DNA from: Gavia stellata
Lineage: Eukaryota > Chordata > Aves > Gaviiformes > Gaviidae
Reading direction: 5' to 3'
Assembly: GCF_030936135.1 (NCBI RefSeq)
Contig: NC_082594.1
Coordinates: 130,920,668-130,984,667, forward strand
Length of the DNA: 64,000 bases
Below are positions 12,201 through 27,200 of the stretch, in pieces. Both the position numbers and the translations under genes were made by a program. Below the pieces are notes generated by a model. The model was not told the origin of the DNA, ran no database searches, and saw only the letters and a program-made list of their open reading frames with translations. Within the stretch, counting starts at the first letter, position 1; every line of letters starts with the position of its first letter.

Positions 12201-15200
12201 ACAGGAGGAGATAATGCAACAAAACATGAGGAGATAAGTCTGTAGCTCACACAAATGCTTGTTTTGTCCCTAGATTATCCCTGCTAGCTGTTCTACCAGG
12301 ACACTGTAGGTTCATTTCCCCCTCTTCTCCTCTTGACTTCCCTTGCCAGTGGGTTTCTGAGTTTGCTTGAGAAGATCACTTGACCTTTCAGACCAAAGTT
12401 CTTTTCCTTCTTTCCCTATAGCGTCTCGTAAAGTGCAGCAAAGTTGGATCCATCATGCGGGAAGGGAGAGACCGAGTAGTTACTCTTGCCACAGACCGAA
12501 CAGGCAAGATTTTGGCCTGCCATGTAAGTAATGGGGGGCTTTGCTATCGGGCTGTAGAGGAGGCTGTTGGAGACCTTGGGTAATTTCTGTAAGGGCCAGC
12601 CAGGGCTTAGCGTGCCTTGACTTTGCTTGCTTTGTCTCCAGGGAACGGATGTTGTTCTGGAAGTGTTCGCTGTCCTTTCTGAAGAGGAAGTCCAAAAGAA
12701 ATTGGAAAAGAAAATGAAGAAAGCAAAGAAAAAAGCCAAGTAAGCAGTCCTGGATGTATTTGGATGCTGTCTGTGTCCAGAGAATTGTTAGAATACCCCT
12801 TCAGCAGCATGACACAGTGGTTGAACTCCAAGCTACTGGTCATTCTGTCTGTGCTAGCTGTTGTATTTTGGAGGCACTGTTCCCGTGCATCCTTGGTGCT
12901 TATCTAAGCAACGCTCCTCTGCTCCCAGAGACTAAGGAAGTACCTTTCTTTCTGAGTCTTCCACCTGCAAAAAAAGCTGATGTGCGCAAAGGAATGGACA
13001 TAAAGTGGGTTTTTCAGAGCTGCTCACTTCTACCTGACATTCATATTTACACTGTTTGGTGCATCAAATAAAGTCCTTGATAGGATGTACAGGGATGAGA
13101 ATTTCACCTGAGAAGTCAGGGTGACTCTGATACCTCACCTCCTGTTTTACAGCAGGCAGAGATACAGCTGAGAGCTTTATTAATGTTTACTTCATGTTAA
13201 GTGTCTCTCTGGGTATCCTGGCACCTGACAGGTGCCTCACAGCAGCCCTTAGGGAGAGGTCTGGCTCCAGGGTAGAAACTGAAGCACAGGGCATGTAAAT
13301 CTGGAGATGCATTTTGGCAATGGCTGAGGACTCTTGGTGAGTGGTAGGAGATGAGTAGAAGCTGATTTCCCACTCAAACACAGCTTTCTGTTGTCTGTTT
13401 TGTATCCATCTTTCTAACGTGCCTTGTTCAAGTGCTTTGGCTCTGGAGGACGTTGCCTTTTTTAGTTTTTAGGACAGTTCGTCTCTTTAGTAGTCTGCAT
13501 ACCAGCGTGAACTTCACTGTCTCACCCTGGTCTTAAATGTAGTTAGCACTGCTGGATGAGAGGACGGTTGTTTTCAGCAGGTTAAGTGTTTTCCTCATGT
13601 TATTCTCTGTCTCTGTGTTAGTTTGTGTTGGCTGTGCTGGGTTGTTTGACTCTCCTCAATTATCTGACATTTCTAGACAGAACTCTGAAGAGGAGCCTGA
13701 AAGGAGTGTGGAGCTGAGCCTGCAGGAGGAGATTCAGCGGGTCACTAACATCAGAGCTTCTTCTAAAATCAAGTGAGTGGAAAGCCTGTTGTAGAGGCTG
13801 AGCTGTGGTTATGCAGCTGCTTGGGGAGAGCTCTGCACAGCTTAATATAGGGAGAGGTGGAAGAAGTTTCCTCCTCGACAACTGTTCAGCTTGGAGCTGG
13901 GGAGAGGCCTACCATGATCTTCAGTCCATTCACACTTCTCCCACAAGTGGTCCCCTTCTTGCACACCTCTGTGGCTTAGTGTGCACTTGCTTGTGGCATG
14001 CCTCTGTCTATATTCCTCTTTCTCAGTTGTTCTTGATATTTCACAGAATTACAGAATCATTAAGGGTTGGAAAAGACCTACAAGATAATCAAGTCCAACC
14101 ATTAACTCAACACCACCATAATCCCTCCTACTTTTTGTCTTACTGCCCCTGTGTACAGCTCTGATTTTGTCTAATCAAACAGGTCATTTGACTTGATTCT
14201 CTCTCCAAAAGGAGAGCTGAAGATCGTACTGCTGCTCCAGAACAACATCATTGAGTCGTACAACCTGAATCTGTCAGCCCAAGTCCCACAGGCTGTCCGT
14301 GCATCCAAGATAACCATTGGAGGCCACCGCAGTGATGTCAGGACGTTAGCTTTTAGCTCCGACAACATTGCCATTCTCTCAGCAGCTGCAGAGTCTGTAA
14401 AGATTTGGAACAGGTACGCAGTCCAGTTGTGTCAGTCCCCTCTGTCCTGTGTGTGGCAGTCTCAGAGAACTTAGGGGTGCTGTGTTCAGAGAGGCAGTGA
14501 TAAGGAAGAGGGTATGATGGAGAAATATAAAATAGCGAGTGAAGTAAAGGAAGTAAATAGAAAACTGTTTGGCTTCTTTCCTTCTTAGGGAAACTGGGAA
14601 GCTATAGAGCTAAAACTGCATAATTAACTCGTGGAGTTGGATGCTGTAAGGCAGCACTGAGGCTAAGTTTAGTGGCAGATCGGGAAAGACAAATCTCTAA
14701 ACACAAAGGTCATACATAGCAGTCCAGTATAGACTGTATTTTGTTGGGTTTTTTCTTTCCTTTTTAATAAGAGGTACTGTTACCCTAAACTAGCTACTGC
14801 CTGTTCTTTAGGGAACATGTGGGTTTCTTGGCATCTTATCTGAAGGTTCTAGTATTAGACTGAGTAGGCTGCTGTTTTGATCTAGAGTGTTGTCCCCATG
14901 TTTCCCGAGTGGTGCTGATTTTAAGCTCTGTTTGCTTTGAGTGTGCTATCTTATAGTCCTCCCTGCTCTCCTGAATGACAGGAACTGCTGTTGGAGAACA
15001 GGAGCTCTGTTCTTGCTCATAACAGCAGTAAGTCACAATGGCGAACTATGTAACTGCATGTTTTTATGGAAAATGTTCTTAGCAGTAATGCTGGATAGCA
15101 TTTGGGTCATAGGATGGTGGTGGTCTATCTTCTGGCCCCATCTGGAAAAGAGCTGTGGGCAGAGGCCACTCTGGAGTGTGTCTTAGTGGGCCAGATTTTG

Positions 15201-18200
15201 TGTGCGATAAGAGGTTTTGGGCTCTGCCTTTGTCCACAGAGTGACCTTGCAGTGCATCCGGACAATGGACTGTGAGTACGCACTCTGCTCGCTCTTTGTC
15301 CCAGGAGATCGGCAGGTCATCGTTGGCACCAAGGTAAATAGTCTCCCTTCTGCACCCCAGCCTGCCCAGGTCTGGAAATGTTCTGAAAATGTCATTAAGG
15401 CAGCCTTACAGAAAACGCATTGCGTCTCCTGATCTGGAGCACTCTGGTTTAGGTGTAAAAACCTCTCTGATGGTCAGGTTCTGCTCTGTTCCCAGACCCT
15501 TTATGTAGCTCCTGTGGCGGGACAGCTGGGGAGAGCTTTGGGAAGTCCCTGATGGAGCATAAGAGTTTGGCCATCTCTATGTAACAGCCGTCTAATGAAG
15601 CTGGCTGTTCAGGAGATGGGTGTTAGAGGTGCTCTCCTGCTATCGTGTGTCGTGAAGGTGGAGGGGCTGATTTGTCCTCTGTGGTGTGTCTCTCTCCGCA
15701 GACAGGGAAGCTGCAGCTGTATGACCTGGCTTCTGGGAGTCTGATGGAGGCACTTAATGCCCATGACGGGGCGGTGTGGTCCATTGCTCTTTCACCAGAC
15801 CAGGTAACTCAGCCACCCTTCCAAGCATCATCTGCTGCACGTCTTTTCATGTAGCTTCTTCCTATAGTGCTGTGTTTGCACTACTGATGGGAGCATGGGA
15901 ACCCCTCATCCTGGAAGGTGGGGGATGTAGCTGGTAGTGTCTAAGAACTTTAACTGAGGATACATGCACAGCTTGATGAATAATCTGTCTAGTTGTGTGG
16001 CACATGGCAACGAGCCTTTGGGCTGAGCGGGGCCATCCTCATCACCTCCTCTAGCTTCTGCATGATTGAGAAAGCTTGGACTTCCTTGGTGGAGTCTGTG
16101 TGTGCAGCAATACATACCTTGTGGATGTGTTCCAGCTGTGGAGATCTTCAGCGCCTCACAGAATCACTAAGGTTGGAAAAGACCTGTAAGATCAAGTCCA
16201 ACCATCAGCCCAACACCACCATGCCCACTAAACCATGTCCCACAGTGCCACCCTCGTAACCTGCTGCAGTGGCTGATTATCGTCCTTGTTAAATTTGCTG
16301 CTTATCTGCTGGATTAAAGATCTTGTTAACATAGTGATGTTTTTTCTTCGTGTTGCACTCTTCTTGAGTGACCAAATTACCCTCCCCAGCTATCTGGTGG
16401 ATGAACTTCTGTCCCTGCAGGATGTGTTTTCCAGGCTCTTAATTGTTCTTGTGGTACTTTTTAAGTTACTGTAGTCTTTTTTTTTTGCTGGTGGCCCCAG
16501 GATCTGGGTGCACTGTGTGCTAGGAATTATACCAGTGCCAAATGCACCACTCACTGCCTTTTGAATCCATCCAAGGACTTAATTAGCTCTTTTGGTGATA
16601 GCTCTGCAGTGAGAATTTGTGTTCAGATTATAATCCACTGTGTCACTCAAAGCCCAGTTTGGGGCACTTTTGCAGAAGGAATATATGTGGGGCTTAGATC
16701 CTTGCTTCCTAACGTATAAATTAATGTTTTCGTTCTGTTTGGGCACTCTTTTTTCAGATAGATTGAATAGCTCTGACATTACATAGATATATTTAATTGG
16801 TTATTTTTCTAGTAATCCATACAATCTGTAAGCAGCATAGTGTCAAGTTATTAGGTATTTCTCATTTAAAATTAAGCTTTGAAACCTCTTGGCTGGTCTT
16901 TAATCCATGGAGTATCTGCTCTATTGAAATAGATTATCCTAGTTTTGTAATGAAAATGTAACACAAGATCAAGAGGCATGCCTCACATGAGCAACACTGT
17001 TACTATTATCAACTACAGCTTTAATCTTAAGGAAAAGGATAATCCTCATCAAATTAATTTTCCATAAGCTCTTTTCTCCATATTCAGTTTACTTTGTTCG
17101 ATGGAAACTGCAATTACCTGTTACTTCCGTTGACCATGCTCACAGTTACCAGGCCTGCCTGTTTACTCTGTCTGAATTACGGCGTCACATTAATTTCTTC
17201 CTGGATCTCGCCCAGTATTTCCGAAGTTGCTGAGAATGGCCATTGACAATTTAGACAGCAGACGTTCTGCTCTGTAAAAGTTTTGGATTTGGGGGACCTG
17301 AACCATTGATTTATAAATGTCTGACATAGGCAGCTGCTTTTTGACAGCCTTGTGAGTTTTTGGAGCAGTTGTTCATCACTGTCTCGTAATGTGCTTATGG
17401 TATGTGGTTTTTCCCTGCGCACGACAGATAAGAAATGTTTACTGAGCATTGCTGTTTAATATTTCTCATGTTTCCCTCTAGAAATGGGTCAGTACTACTG
17501 AAAAGATTTATTTTTTTAATTTTTTTTTAATGTTCCCATTTTACATGCGCACAGTCACTCTATTTGGCCTAACCACTCTGGCTGTAGAAATCTGTTTGTG
17601 TCTTTTACTCCTTGTATCAGTTTTTCTCCATTACCACAGTTCAGGTTCATACTGGTTTCTATCAATTTCCACTTTCTTCTGTTTGTTGTGTATGCCTTTC
17701 TTATTTTTCTTACATGGTCATGTTGCACTAGAAGCTGGAGTGGTTTTTAGTGGAATCAAAACCATAGCAAGTAATAACCTGCCTTCATTCACCCTATAGA
17801 TTAAAACATGGGACAGATTTTTACCCTTGTTCTTAATGTAAAAGGGATAATGTTGAACTCTTCTTCCTTTAGAACGCCGTGCTTGGGGGGTGGTGGTAAT
17901 GTGTGTGTGATCCAGTAACAGTGAGAGTGTCAACTTGCCCACAAAACACAAGCACATCATTACCTACAGCCGAGATGACTGCTTTCAGTCCCAAAGTTTC
18001 AGCCCATGTCTTGAGTTATATTTGGAGTCTTTGCCTTAGACCTCCCCGCCGGAGCTTTTGAAATTGTTGTTGTTGCTCAGCCGGTGGGTAATGCATGTTC
18101 CAACCAGAGCAAGTGCTTCTGGTGGTGTCCACTTAATCATGAATACTCTAGGAATGTGGGACATTTCCAAAACCTCCTTGTGTGTTGACAATTCCTTGCT

Positions 18201-21200
18201 GTAGAATTTCTCTGGGTTATAGCAAAACTGGTTTCACAAGCAATTTTTTGTTTTCCCCTGCAGCGTGGCTTTGTGACAGGAGGCGCTGATAAATGTGTCA
18301 AGTTCTGGGAGTTCGAGCTTGTGAAGGATGAGAGCAGTGTTCAGAAAAGGTGAGAAAATAAACCTTTCTAGAATACATTCAGCTGCAGTATCCATTGTCA
18401 TTGATGGATGCTTTGGCCTTTGCTGTGCCCTGTAAGAAGCGCCCATGACATGTATGTGGAGCATGTGGAGAAGAGTGTGAGCTCAGTGCTGTTTTGTGAA
18501 GGTCTGAGCTTAGCTGGGGAAGGGCACTTGCCACATTCTGATCCCATGCTTGTGTGTGAGTTTAGCTTCCAATCCCAGGATGGGCCTCCAGATCATTCAG
18601 CAGTAAATTTAGCAGTGAGTTTATCGACCTGCAGTGCCGTGCTTATTTCCAGTCCTGTCTTCTTCAAGTCGTAATGAGGAATGAGATGCTGCGTGTTAGA
18701 ATTAACTTGCTTTCCCAGGATGCGATGTGGGAGTTGTATCCATACCTCTTCCCAACTTGTTTGTTTGGGATAACAATTGGTTTTTTCCTCTTTTTGTCAC
18801 CAGGCTCTCCATGAAACATGTGCGCAGCTTGCAGCTGGATGAAGATGTTCTCTGTGTGCGGTACAGCCCCAACCAGAAACTGCTGGCTGTCTCCTTACTG
18901 GATTGCACTGTGAAGATTTTCTACGTTGACACGCTCAAGGTGTGTGACCAAATGGGCTGCGAGGCTGTGCAGGGAGTGATGTAATTGTAGCCTGAAAGAT
19001 GAGGAATACATAGGAAAAGTGTCTGTCTATTGCGGGACACTAGTAAGAATCAAAGAGAGACCATGCATCCCACTTCAGGTGCCTGTTTGCTAGCAAACCT
19101 GACAGACCCATGGCTGGCCCACACTGGGGAGAAGATCCATTTTTCATCTGGAAAGTGTCGTGAACCTGCAGGTGGCAAGGTTCACTCTAAACCCTGCGGA
19201 CATGGTGGTACTCCAGAGCTTGTGAGGCGCTGCAAGGGTGGGGATGGATGTGTCACACATGGCATTAAATAGGGCATAGCAGAGGCAAAGCCTGGGGGAG
19301 GAGAATCTTCCTTGTGAGCGGTGTGTGGTGGTTTTGTGAGTTGTGTATTAGCACATGAATGTCAGGGAATGACACAAGACAGACCAGCGCTGACAGATAG
19401 GCAAAGAGAAACCAAGATAAACTCCATAGGCAGTGGTCATTAGCATCAGAGTTAGCTCAGCTTGCTTGGGTACTTCCACCCTCCTCAGTTCTGCCATCAT
19501 GGCCCTGCTGCTAACAGTGTTCAGGGCAAGAGTGGAAGTGGGGCAGTGCTAGAAAGACAGAGCTCCTGAGGCAGAGCAGAACTAGCCTGGAGCTTGAGAT
19601 TTTCGCACATCTCTACCCAGCAAGTCTAACTGAGACACCTTTCTTCTGCTTCAGTTTTTCCTCTCTCTGTACGGACACAAGCTGCCAGTGCTGTGTATGG
19701 ACATCTCCTATGTAAGTATCATTAGGGCTGTGCGTTAAATGGGACTGTGGTGATATAGATGACTGTGAGAACCTCTGCTGGCAGCAAGGCCTCTAGGATA
19801 ATGCTTTCTTGTCACCTCCTTGCTCCCGACTTCAGTTTCTTGATGGGACACAGCAAGCCCCTCCTTATCCCGCAGTCCTGTGCTCACTGGGAGGGGTCAC
19901 GGAGTAGCGGTCATGACAGAACTGACCAGGGCATTTTGTGAGCGATTGGAAATCAAAATGCTGTGCTGGTTCCCTACAGTTATCTTAAGAGGTACAGCCT
20001 GCTCTCTGCTAAAGTTACTAACTGTGTGAGAGGAGCCTGAATTCTTCATTAGTGGGAGCAGAGAGCAAGTGCCGAGGTGGAGCCGCCTTTTCATGCCTGT
20101 TCATTCTTGGGCTGCATCTTGCTCGAGGGTGTCCTTGGAATGAGGCTCATGGGAAGCCAAAAATGTAAAGCTATAGCTAAGGTCTTAAATGCCTGCAGAG
20201 GTTCAGAAAAGAGCTGGGGTGCTGTCAGTGGACTGTGCTAGTACCACAAGCGTGGGCTACCCTGGTGAGAGGAGGTGGAGTGATCAGGAGGGTGTGTTTC
20301 AGGAGCCAGGTGTCTGTCTGCTCAGCACTGCTTAGTCACTGGTTCAGCAGCAATTCCTCATGGGGCTGCCAGCCAGCTACCCACACCCTCCTCGCTCTTT
20401 GTTGCTCATAGGATGGCACTCTAATTGCGACCGGCTCTGCTGACAGGAATGTGAAGATTTGGGGCTTGGATTTTGGGGACTGTCACCGCTCTCTCTTTGC
20501 CCATGATGACAGGTCAGTCAAATCCCAGCATCTCTGGGCTGTCTTATCTCCAGGGGGTTGTGATCCAGCAATAACCCTTTTATCCAGCATAGAGTGGGGG
20601 GAGGTCAGCAGTGTTCCCCAAGTGGGTGAATTTGAGCCTTTTTGCCTTCCAGTGTGATGTATCTGCAGTTTGTGGCGAAATCCCATCTCTTCTTCACAGC
20701 TGGGAAGGACAGCAAGATTAAGCAGTGGGATGCAGATAAATTTGAGCACATTCAGACACTGGAGGTAGGAAGTTTTGGAGACTGTTGAAAGGAAGCATTA
20801 TCCCTGCATGAGCAGCAGTTCCCTCAGGGGCTAGGTGGTATTCATGTCTTACCTCTTCTGTCTGCCATGCAGGGGCATCACCAGGAGGTGTGGTGTTTGG
20901 CACTCAGTCCCAATGGAGACTACGTGGTGTCGGCATCCCATGACAAGTCCCTGCGCCTCTGGGAAAGGACGAGGGAGCCGCTTGTTTTGGAAGAGGAGAG
21001 GGAGATGGTGAGAGTTGCATCCTTCCTGCCAAAGACAACTTCCAGGCCTGTTTTCTCCCCAGCAGGCAGATTCCTCTCATTTTTCACTGTGGAAGAGTCT
21101 GGCTCCACACTTGGCAGACTTGCTCATTACTAACTGCAGCCTGGTGTTGAGGTGCCCTGGGCTGACAGGCATTTTTTGCATGATGGGACTGTTGGCTCTG

Positions 21201-24200
21201 AGCTGTTTGGAGACAACACCGCTGGTGTTGCAGGTGCTTGCCTGTCTGTACTGCATTGCAGATGCCTGGCTAACTTGCTCTCTGCTTTGCTTCTCTCTTG
21301 CTTCCCAGACTTTCCTCTATAGCTGTGGTTTTCTACAGGTCTGTTGGCTATAGTCTTTGACCACCTCTTATTCTCTTGTGCTTTATTCAACTCAAGTGTG
21401 CTTTGGAGGCAGTTCAGCAGGTGGCTGTTGTGGAGTGATGGAGAGCACTGTTCCTGTTAAATGCAGTTTGTCTTGCTTTCCTGTTTTCCAACTGTGAGAG
21501 GTCCATTCTATCTCAGTAGCAGGCCCTATTGCTCAGGGGTGCTGGAAGAAGCCCCTTCTACTCCATTTGAGTGTGTATTGTGAGGAATCTTAGACCCACA
21601 GAAGGACTTCAATGGGAAGGAAACACTGGGGGTCTCTAGTCCAACCCCTTGCTCATTGCAGGATAACCTTAAAGCTGTATCAGACTGCTCAGAGACTTGT
21701 CTTGATACATGAACATCTCCAAGGAAGGAGATTTTCCAGGCTGTTGAGCACCTGTTCCAGTGCTGAACCACCCTTGGAGTTGGCGGACACATTTGTTTCA
21801 CGTATCCAAGTGGAAATTCCCTTGGAACAATTTGTAACTCTTGTCTTTTTGCTATATCCCTCAGAGGAGTCTGGCTCTGTCTCCCTTGCTTAAAGCAGTT
21901 CTCAAACCACAATGAGGGAACGATGTAGAAACATGTGCAGAAGCAGGAGTGGATGAGAAACCAGCAATAAATGTTTTTTTTTTTTTTGTCCCAGCCTGTT
22001 TGCAGAGAGCTGGGTGACCCATAGGCAGCATCTTGATGCCCAGTAGTTAGTGTGCTAGGAATGATGGTGGTAAAAGGAGAGACAGAGGCAGCTCCTTTTC
22101 CAGATGCCAGAAAAGTGTTTTGGGTGAAAATTTGAGTAACAAGGTGGGCATGAATACACCAGTAGTGACTTACGCACTGATATTCATGTGAGAGATGCCA
22201 GACAGGAGGCTCTTTCCTCTTGCAGGCTAGGACAACCCTTGGACTTTTCTAGGCTTGTTTCTTCTGTGCTGTGTGCCAGATGGAAGTTCTGGTGCTGAAT
22301 TGCTGTTGTCTCTGTCTTAGCTTGGTGGGCTGTCTAAGGGCTGTTCCCACATCCAGAGCAGAGACCTTGATTTCATTTTGTCTGGGAGATTCCAGAGTTC
22401 TCTGTGGGGTTGGGACCAGGGACAAGTGGGCATTTTGTACTAGCATTGTTGATCTCTGGTGATTTGTCCTCATTTCGCAATGGCCTGCGTGAAACTGCAG
22501 GCTCCCTTGCTCAGCCTGTCTGGAAGACACTTGTACCCTTGCTTGCTGCCTGCTCACCTGTGTTAATATGTTGTGTTCTTATCCACTGTAGCAACGAGAA
22601 GCTGAATATGAAGAGAGTGTGGCAAAGGAGGAGCAGCCTGTGGTGAGTTGCGCCATCTGAGCATGTGTCAGTCTGACTGTAGAGTCTGGAATAACTATTT
22701 CTGTAAGAGGCAAAGAGGGCTCAGAGAGGACTGCTAATCTTCTTGCTTTGAGGAGGTGCAGGGGGGAAGGTGCTGGTGGAGCTGTGGTTGCCCCTTGATG
22801 CAGTTGACTCTGGTACTTCCTACAGACAACTTCAGGAGAGTGTGTGGAGCTGGCCAAACTGCTGCAGAGTAGCTGTGGACGCTGAAACCTTGCTGTGCTG
22901 TTAGCCTTCCTATCTCCCCAGTTCACATCCACACCAGCTCTGTACCAAGGCTGGGCTGCCTTCTGACAGCTGCTTCCAGGTCTATGTAGTGCAGGACGGG
23001 TGGGGAAGCCTGATCCCTCTTGCTCAGATGCTTGGGTTGTGTTGCCACTAGTTTTGCCACTGATCGGATTACTCAGTCTCTGTTGGTAGAACAAGAGCTG
23101 TGTTTACTTGCCTCCCAGAGCTCAGCGTTAGCTCTGTTCCTGACGAAGAGCTGTGCACTTGGGAAATCCTGTACTTCCTGAGATAAGTGACCAGTTTAGG
23201 GAATGGGACTGATGGTTTTTCTTAGCATGGAGTGTGGTAGGATGCAGGGGGTGCCTATGTGTATCAGCTGCTGAAGGAGGAAGCTGCAAACTCTGTATTT
23301 TGTAGGTGGCTGGAGAGACGCAAGGAGAGACAGGGCTGGCAGGAAAGAAGACTATTGAAACCATCAAAGCGGTAAGATTGTGTGGGTCCCCCAGCATTGC
23401 TTTGTGCCTTATCAATCTGTCAGTGGGGGGGGCTGTCACAGGGTTGGAGCATCAGTTTGAAGAGGAGTAACCTGTGCTGTCACGTAAGGGCAGAATTGCC
23501 TCTGCCTGCAAGAGCAGTCTGTCCTGCTGCACGGCCCACAGGGAGGGGTCTGGCTCTGGAGGAGTCGGGAATTATCTCTCCAGGGAACGAAGTGTGAGGT
23601 TCCTGCAGATAGTCAGGCTGCAGATTTCTCTGCAGATGTGTGGGACAGACAGGGCTGCTCTTCCCCTTTGTGGCTTGCAGCCCAAAGGAGCACAAGGCAG
23701 CTGGATGTTCTCTAGGCATCAGGCCTCTTCCCCAAGGGCTGCCCTGTCCCGTGGGCATCCGTGGCAGGTGGAGGTTTATTGCAGTGCCTGAGGTGGGAGG
23801 TGTACCAGAAGGGTGTGGCGGTGGGTAATTTCATGGCTGCAGATTTCAGCAGCCTGGTGCTCTTGTAAATACAGAGGAAATCCTCAGTCTGTATACTCAA
23901 AATGGTCTGACCTTGGCTTGTGCCTTGAAGGGGTACTGCTTGTTTGGGGTATAGTTCAGTGTCAAGGCAACAGTTGAATCTGCAGCAGAGAGCACCTGGG
24001 GCAGTGGGGGGAATATGGGTGATGTGTGACATCTTCAGGGTATGATTGATGTGCTCAGAGTAGTGGTGCAGTCTGGAGTGGAGGTTACCTTTCTGAGCGA
24101 GATGTCCTGTGATGCTCCCTGTCAGCTCTCCTGCTTCCCCCTCCATTTGTCCAGTTGGACTTGAGCTTTGCTTTGGCTTGTGTGGTGTCACTGATGTGCC

Positions 24201-27200
24201 TTTCTTGTGCCGCACAGGCGGAGCGGATCATGGAAGCTATTGAGCTGTATAGAGAAGAGATGGCAAAACTAATGGAGCACAAGGCCATATGCAAAGCTGC
24301 GGGAAAAGAGGTAAAAGACTGAGGAATGTACCAGTCCCAAGGTGTGTGGGTGTATCCTTCCAGCTCTGTCATCTGGGTGGAAAGGCTCAGCATGCAGATA
24401 AAATCAAGACAGCTGGATGTAACAAAGATTTGCTGAAATCTTTTGGAGAACAAACCATGCCCTGGGGCATGGTTAGTGTGTGTTCTTTGTAACAATCTTT
24501 ACGTTAAAAGTCACAGTAGGATGCAAGTTTTGTCCCTGGGAGAGCATGCTGCTGCAAATTCATCCCAAAGCCTATTGTTTGCCTTCTTCTCAACACTCCT
24601 TGCTAAATAAGGGGCTGAGATATAAGTGGGGAAAGTGACAATTAAGTGGAAGAAAATTCATGTGTGTTTGAGTTAGTCATATACGTCTGAGAATGACATT
24701 GTCTAGTGGCTGCAAATGAGGCCTTCAGTGATGTTCTGGGGAGGGTGGAGGTGTGGGAATTGCAGGAAGACACTTGATAAAGGCTCTTTCCTACTGCGGG
24801 TTAAAGGTTTCTATGGGAATATGCGTTTCTGTGCACACACCTGCCTCATTCTAAGCCATTCTGTGTCTCCAGGTTCCCTTTCCTGTCAATCCCATCCTCC
24901 GTGCCTATGGAAATATTACAGTAAGTGGAAAGCTCAGGCCACAGGCTGTGGGCCATTCTCAACTGGAGTGGGGCTGTTTGATTTTCCACAACACTGGGCT
25001 GCTGTGAGGAAGGAGGACTACTTGGTTCAATTTCAAATGAAAACTGAGCACTTTTGCTTTTGTGTTTGGTTACTGCTTTAACCAATAACCAAACAAATCT
25101 TTTTTTAATATCTTGCATGTGTGTTACAAAAGTTGTGCTTAACCCTGATGGTAGCCATGACCTTATCACGTACCTTATCATGAGCCAGCAGTTCCCAGTA
25201 TTCTCCAAGATATGGGAAAGCTAGTTCAAACCTTTCCTGTGCCTTGGGGCATGTCTTCCTGCTGCCAGGAGGGTGCAGTTGCTGTGCTATTGTATATTCC
25301 GGAGGAGCTGTGTCATCTAACACAAAATACCTGAGCATCCTCTGGAATGGGTAATTGAGAATCCTTGTCACTGTGCCCTCCACCATGTGACATCGGTAGG
25401 CACTTAGCCAGAGCCATTCTCTCCCTTCCTCTGTGAATACGGGCGTATTTAATTGCAAGTTGAATAGATTGAATAGCGGTGAATTAAATCCTGTGGCTTA
25501 GCAGCTAGCAATTTCTTTGGAGGCGGATGATGTTTGATTGAATCCCACTGTACAAGAGAAGGGATTTGAACCTGTTTCCAAGGTCCTGGAAGAATGCCCA
25601 AGCACTAGGCTGCTGGGTAAAAACACGGCACATTATGACATGTCCTGTTACATGGTGAAATGACCACGACGAGCATTTAGTATGTCAGACCGTGAACAGA
25701 AATACTTTATGCAGTGACAGTCTGTTATACTCTTTCTTGGGAGAGACTTCCTAGCTGTGCTCTGCATCTGCCAAACACTTTCAGCAGATAAACAGGAGTA
25801 GCAGGAATTAAGTCTCTGGGAGATGAGTTTGTGTAAGGTTTTGCATGTGTTTGGCTGTTTGACCAAGTTTTTTTATCCAGTTTGTACAAGATTCATTGAA
25901 CTGAATATGGGATAATTCAGCTGGTTGAATGTAAATTAGACTTTTCACAATATTCTTCTTCACCAGTTAAGAGTATCCTGAGAAGGCTGGGTTTATGTGT
26001 TGTGGAGGGAGAACTTCCCAGATTGGCAGCTGATTGACGCTGAAGGGGTTTCCTCTTTGTTATATTCAGCTTGATCTGTCCATCTCACAAGATGTAATTG
26101 CGTGTTTTTAACTGGCTGAAATGGATCTTAAGGCACATGTTTGCGTTGGAGTGTTTCTTGATATGCAGAGCTGGTTTCTTTCCTCTGTTACAGCCTTCTG
26201 CGTATGTGCTAGAAGTTTTCAAGAAGGTCAAGTCGAGGTGAGTCCCAAAAGCCTTATTGCTAAAAAGATTTGTGATTGAGTATTGGATTTCTGGGCCCAG
26301 GCCTGGCAGGGATGGTCTCTTGTGTTGGGTATGAGCAGTGCTGGGGAGTCTGGAGTATGTTCTTGGCAGCCTCTTTTGGAGCATGCATGGAATTGGGGAA
26401 TGGAAATTGTTCCTTCCACGGGGAGTGCTGGGTGAAGCCTCTGTAGGTGTATGCACATGTATGTGAAGAGCAGCTTGGGGATGTCAAGGAGGGAAGATTG
26501 TGTGCCTGCTCCTTGTGCCGGAAGATGTCTGCTGGCCTGGGCTGTAGTCTGTGTGCTTTGTGGGCAGTCACAGACCAGCAGTGATGAATGCTTAGCACAG
26601 CTTTTGTGCCAGAGCCTTTCTATATGGAAGTGGTTCCTGCTCATCTGTAGCAGTGCAGTGACCAAGACTAATGCTTCTGTCCCTTTGTTTTCTCCTCAGT
26701 GAGCTGGAAGAGTCTCTCCTGGTGCTGCCGTTCTCCTATGTCCCTGACCTGCTCAGACTCTTCAATGAATATATTCACCTGGGTTTGGAAGTTGAACTGC
26801 TGTGCCGAGCTCTCCTTTTCCTGCTCAAGTGAGTCTTCTATTTGCCCAGACAGATCTGCTGGTCTTAGTTTAGCTGCTATTGCTATCCAGAACCCGGACC
26901 GAGGACGCCCTAACAGGGTTCTGGTCAGCAGTAGGCCTGCCGGTTCCTCTGGGCCCCTCGTGCTGGCACATGTCATGAACTCAGTTTGCGCCAGTTACGT
27001 GAACGGAGAGGTACTCCGTGCTCCTGTGCTGTGAGACAGTGCTTTGGGACAGCACAGAGCTGGGGAATATACCCCGTCTCCTGGCGCTGCAAAGATGACG
27101 TTGCTTGCCGCGAACGCATGTAGATAAGAATGTGGGGAAAATTTGGGCTATCTCCTATGTCTCTGGCTCTGAAGCGCTTGGGAAGCATCCTTGGGAATAT

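Noticed and set aside
25555-25640. A functional tRNA gene on the minus strand
   Set aside because: Only A- and B-box-like motifs exist. No acceptor stem or full cloverleaf can be formed.
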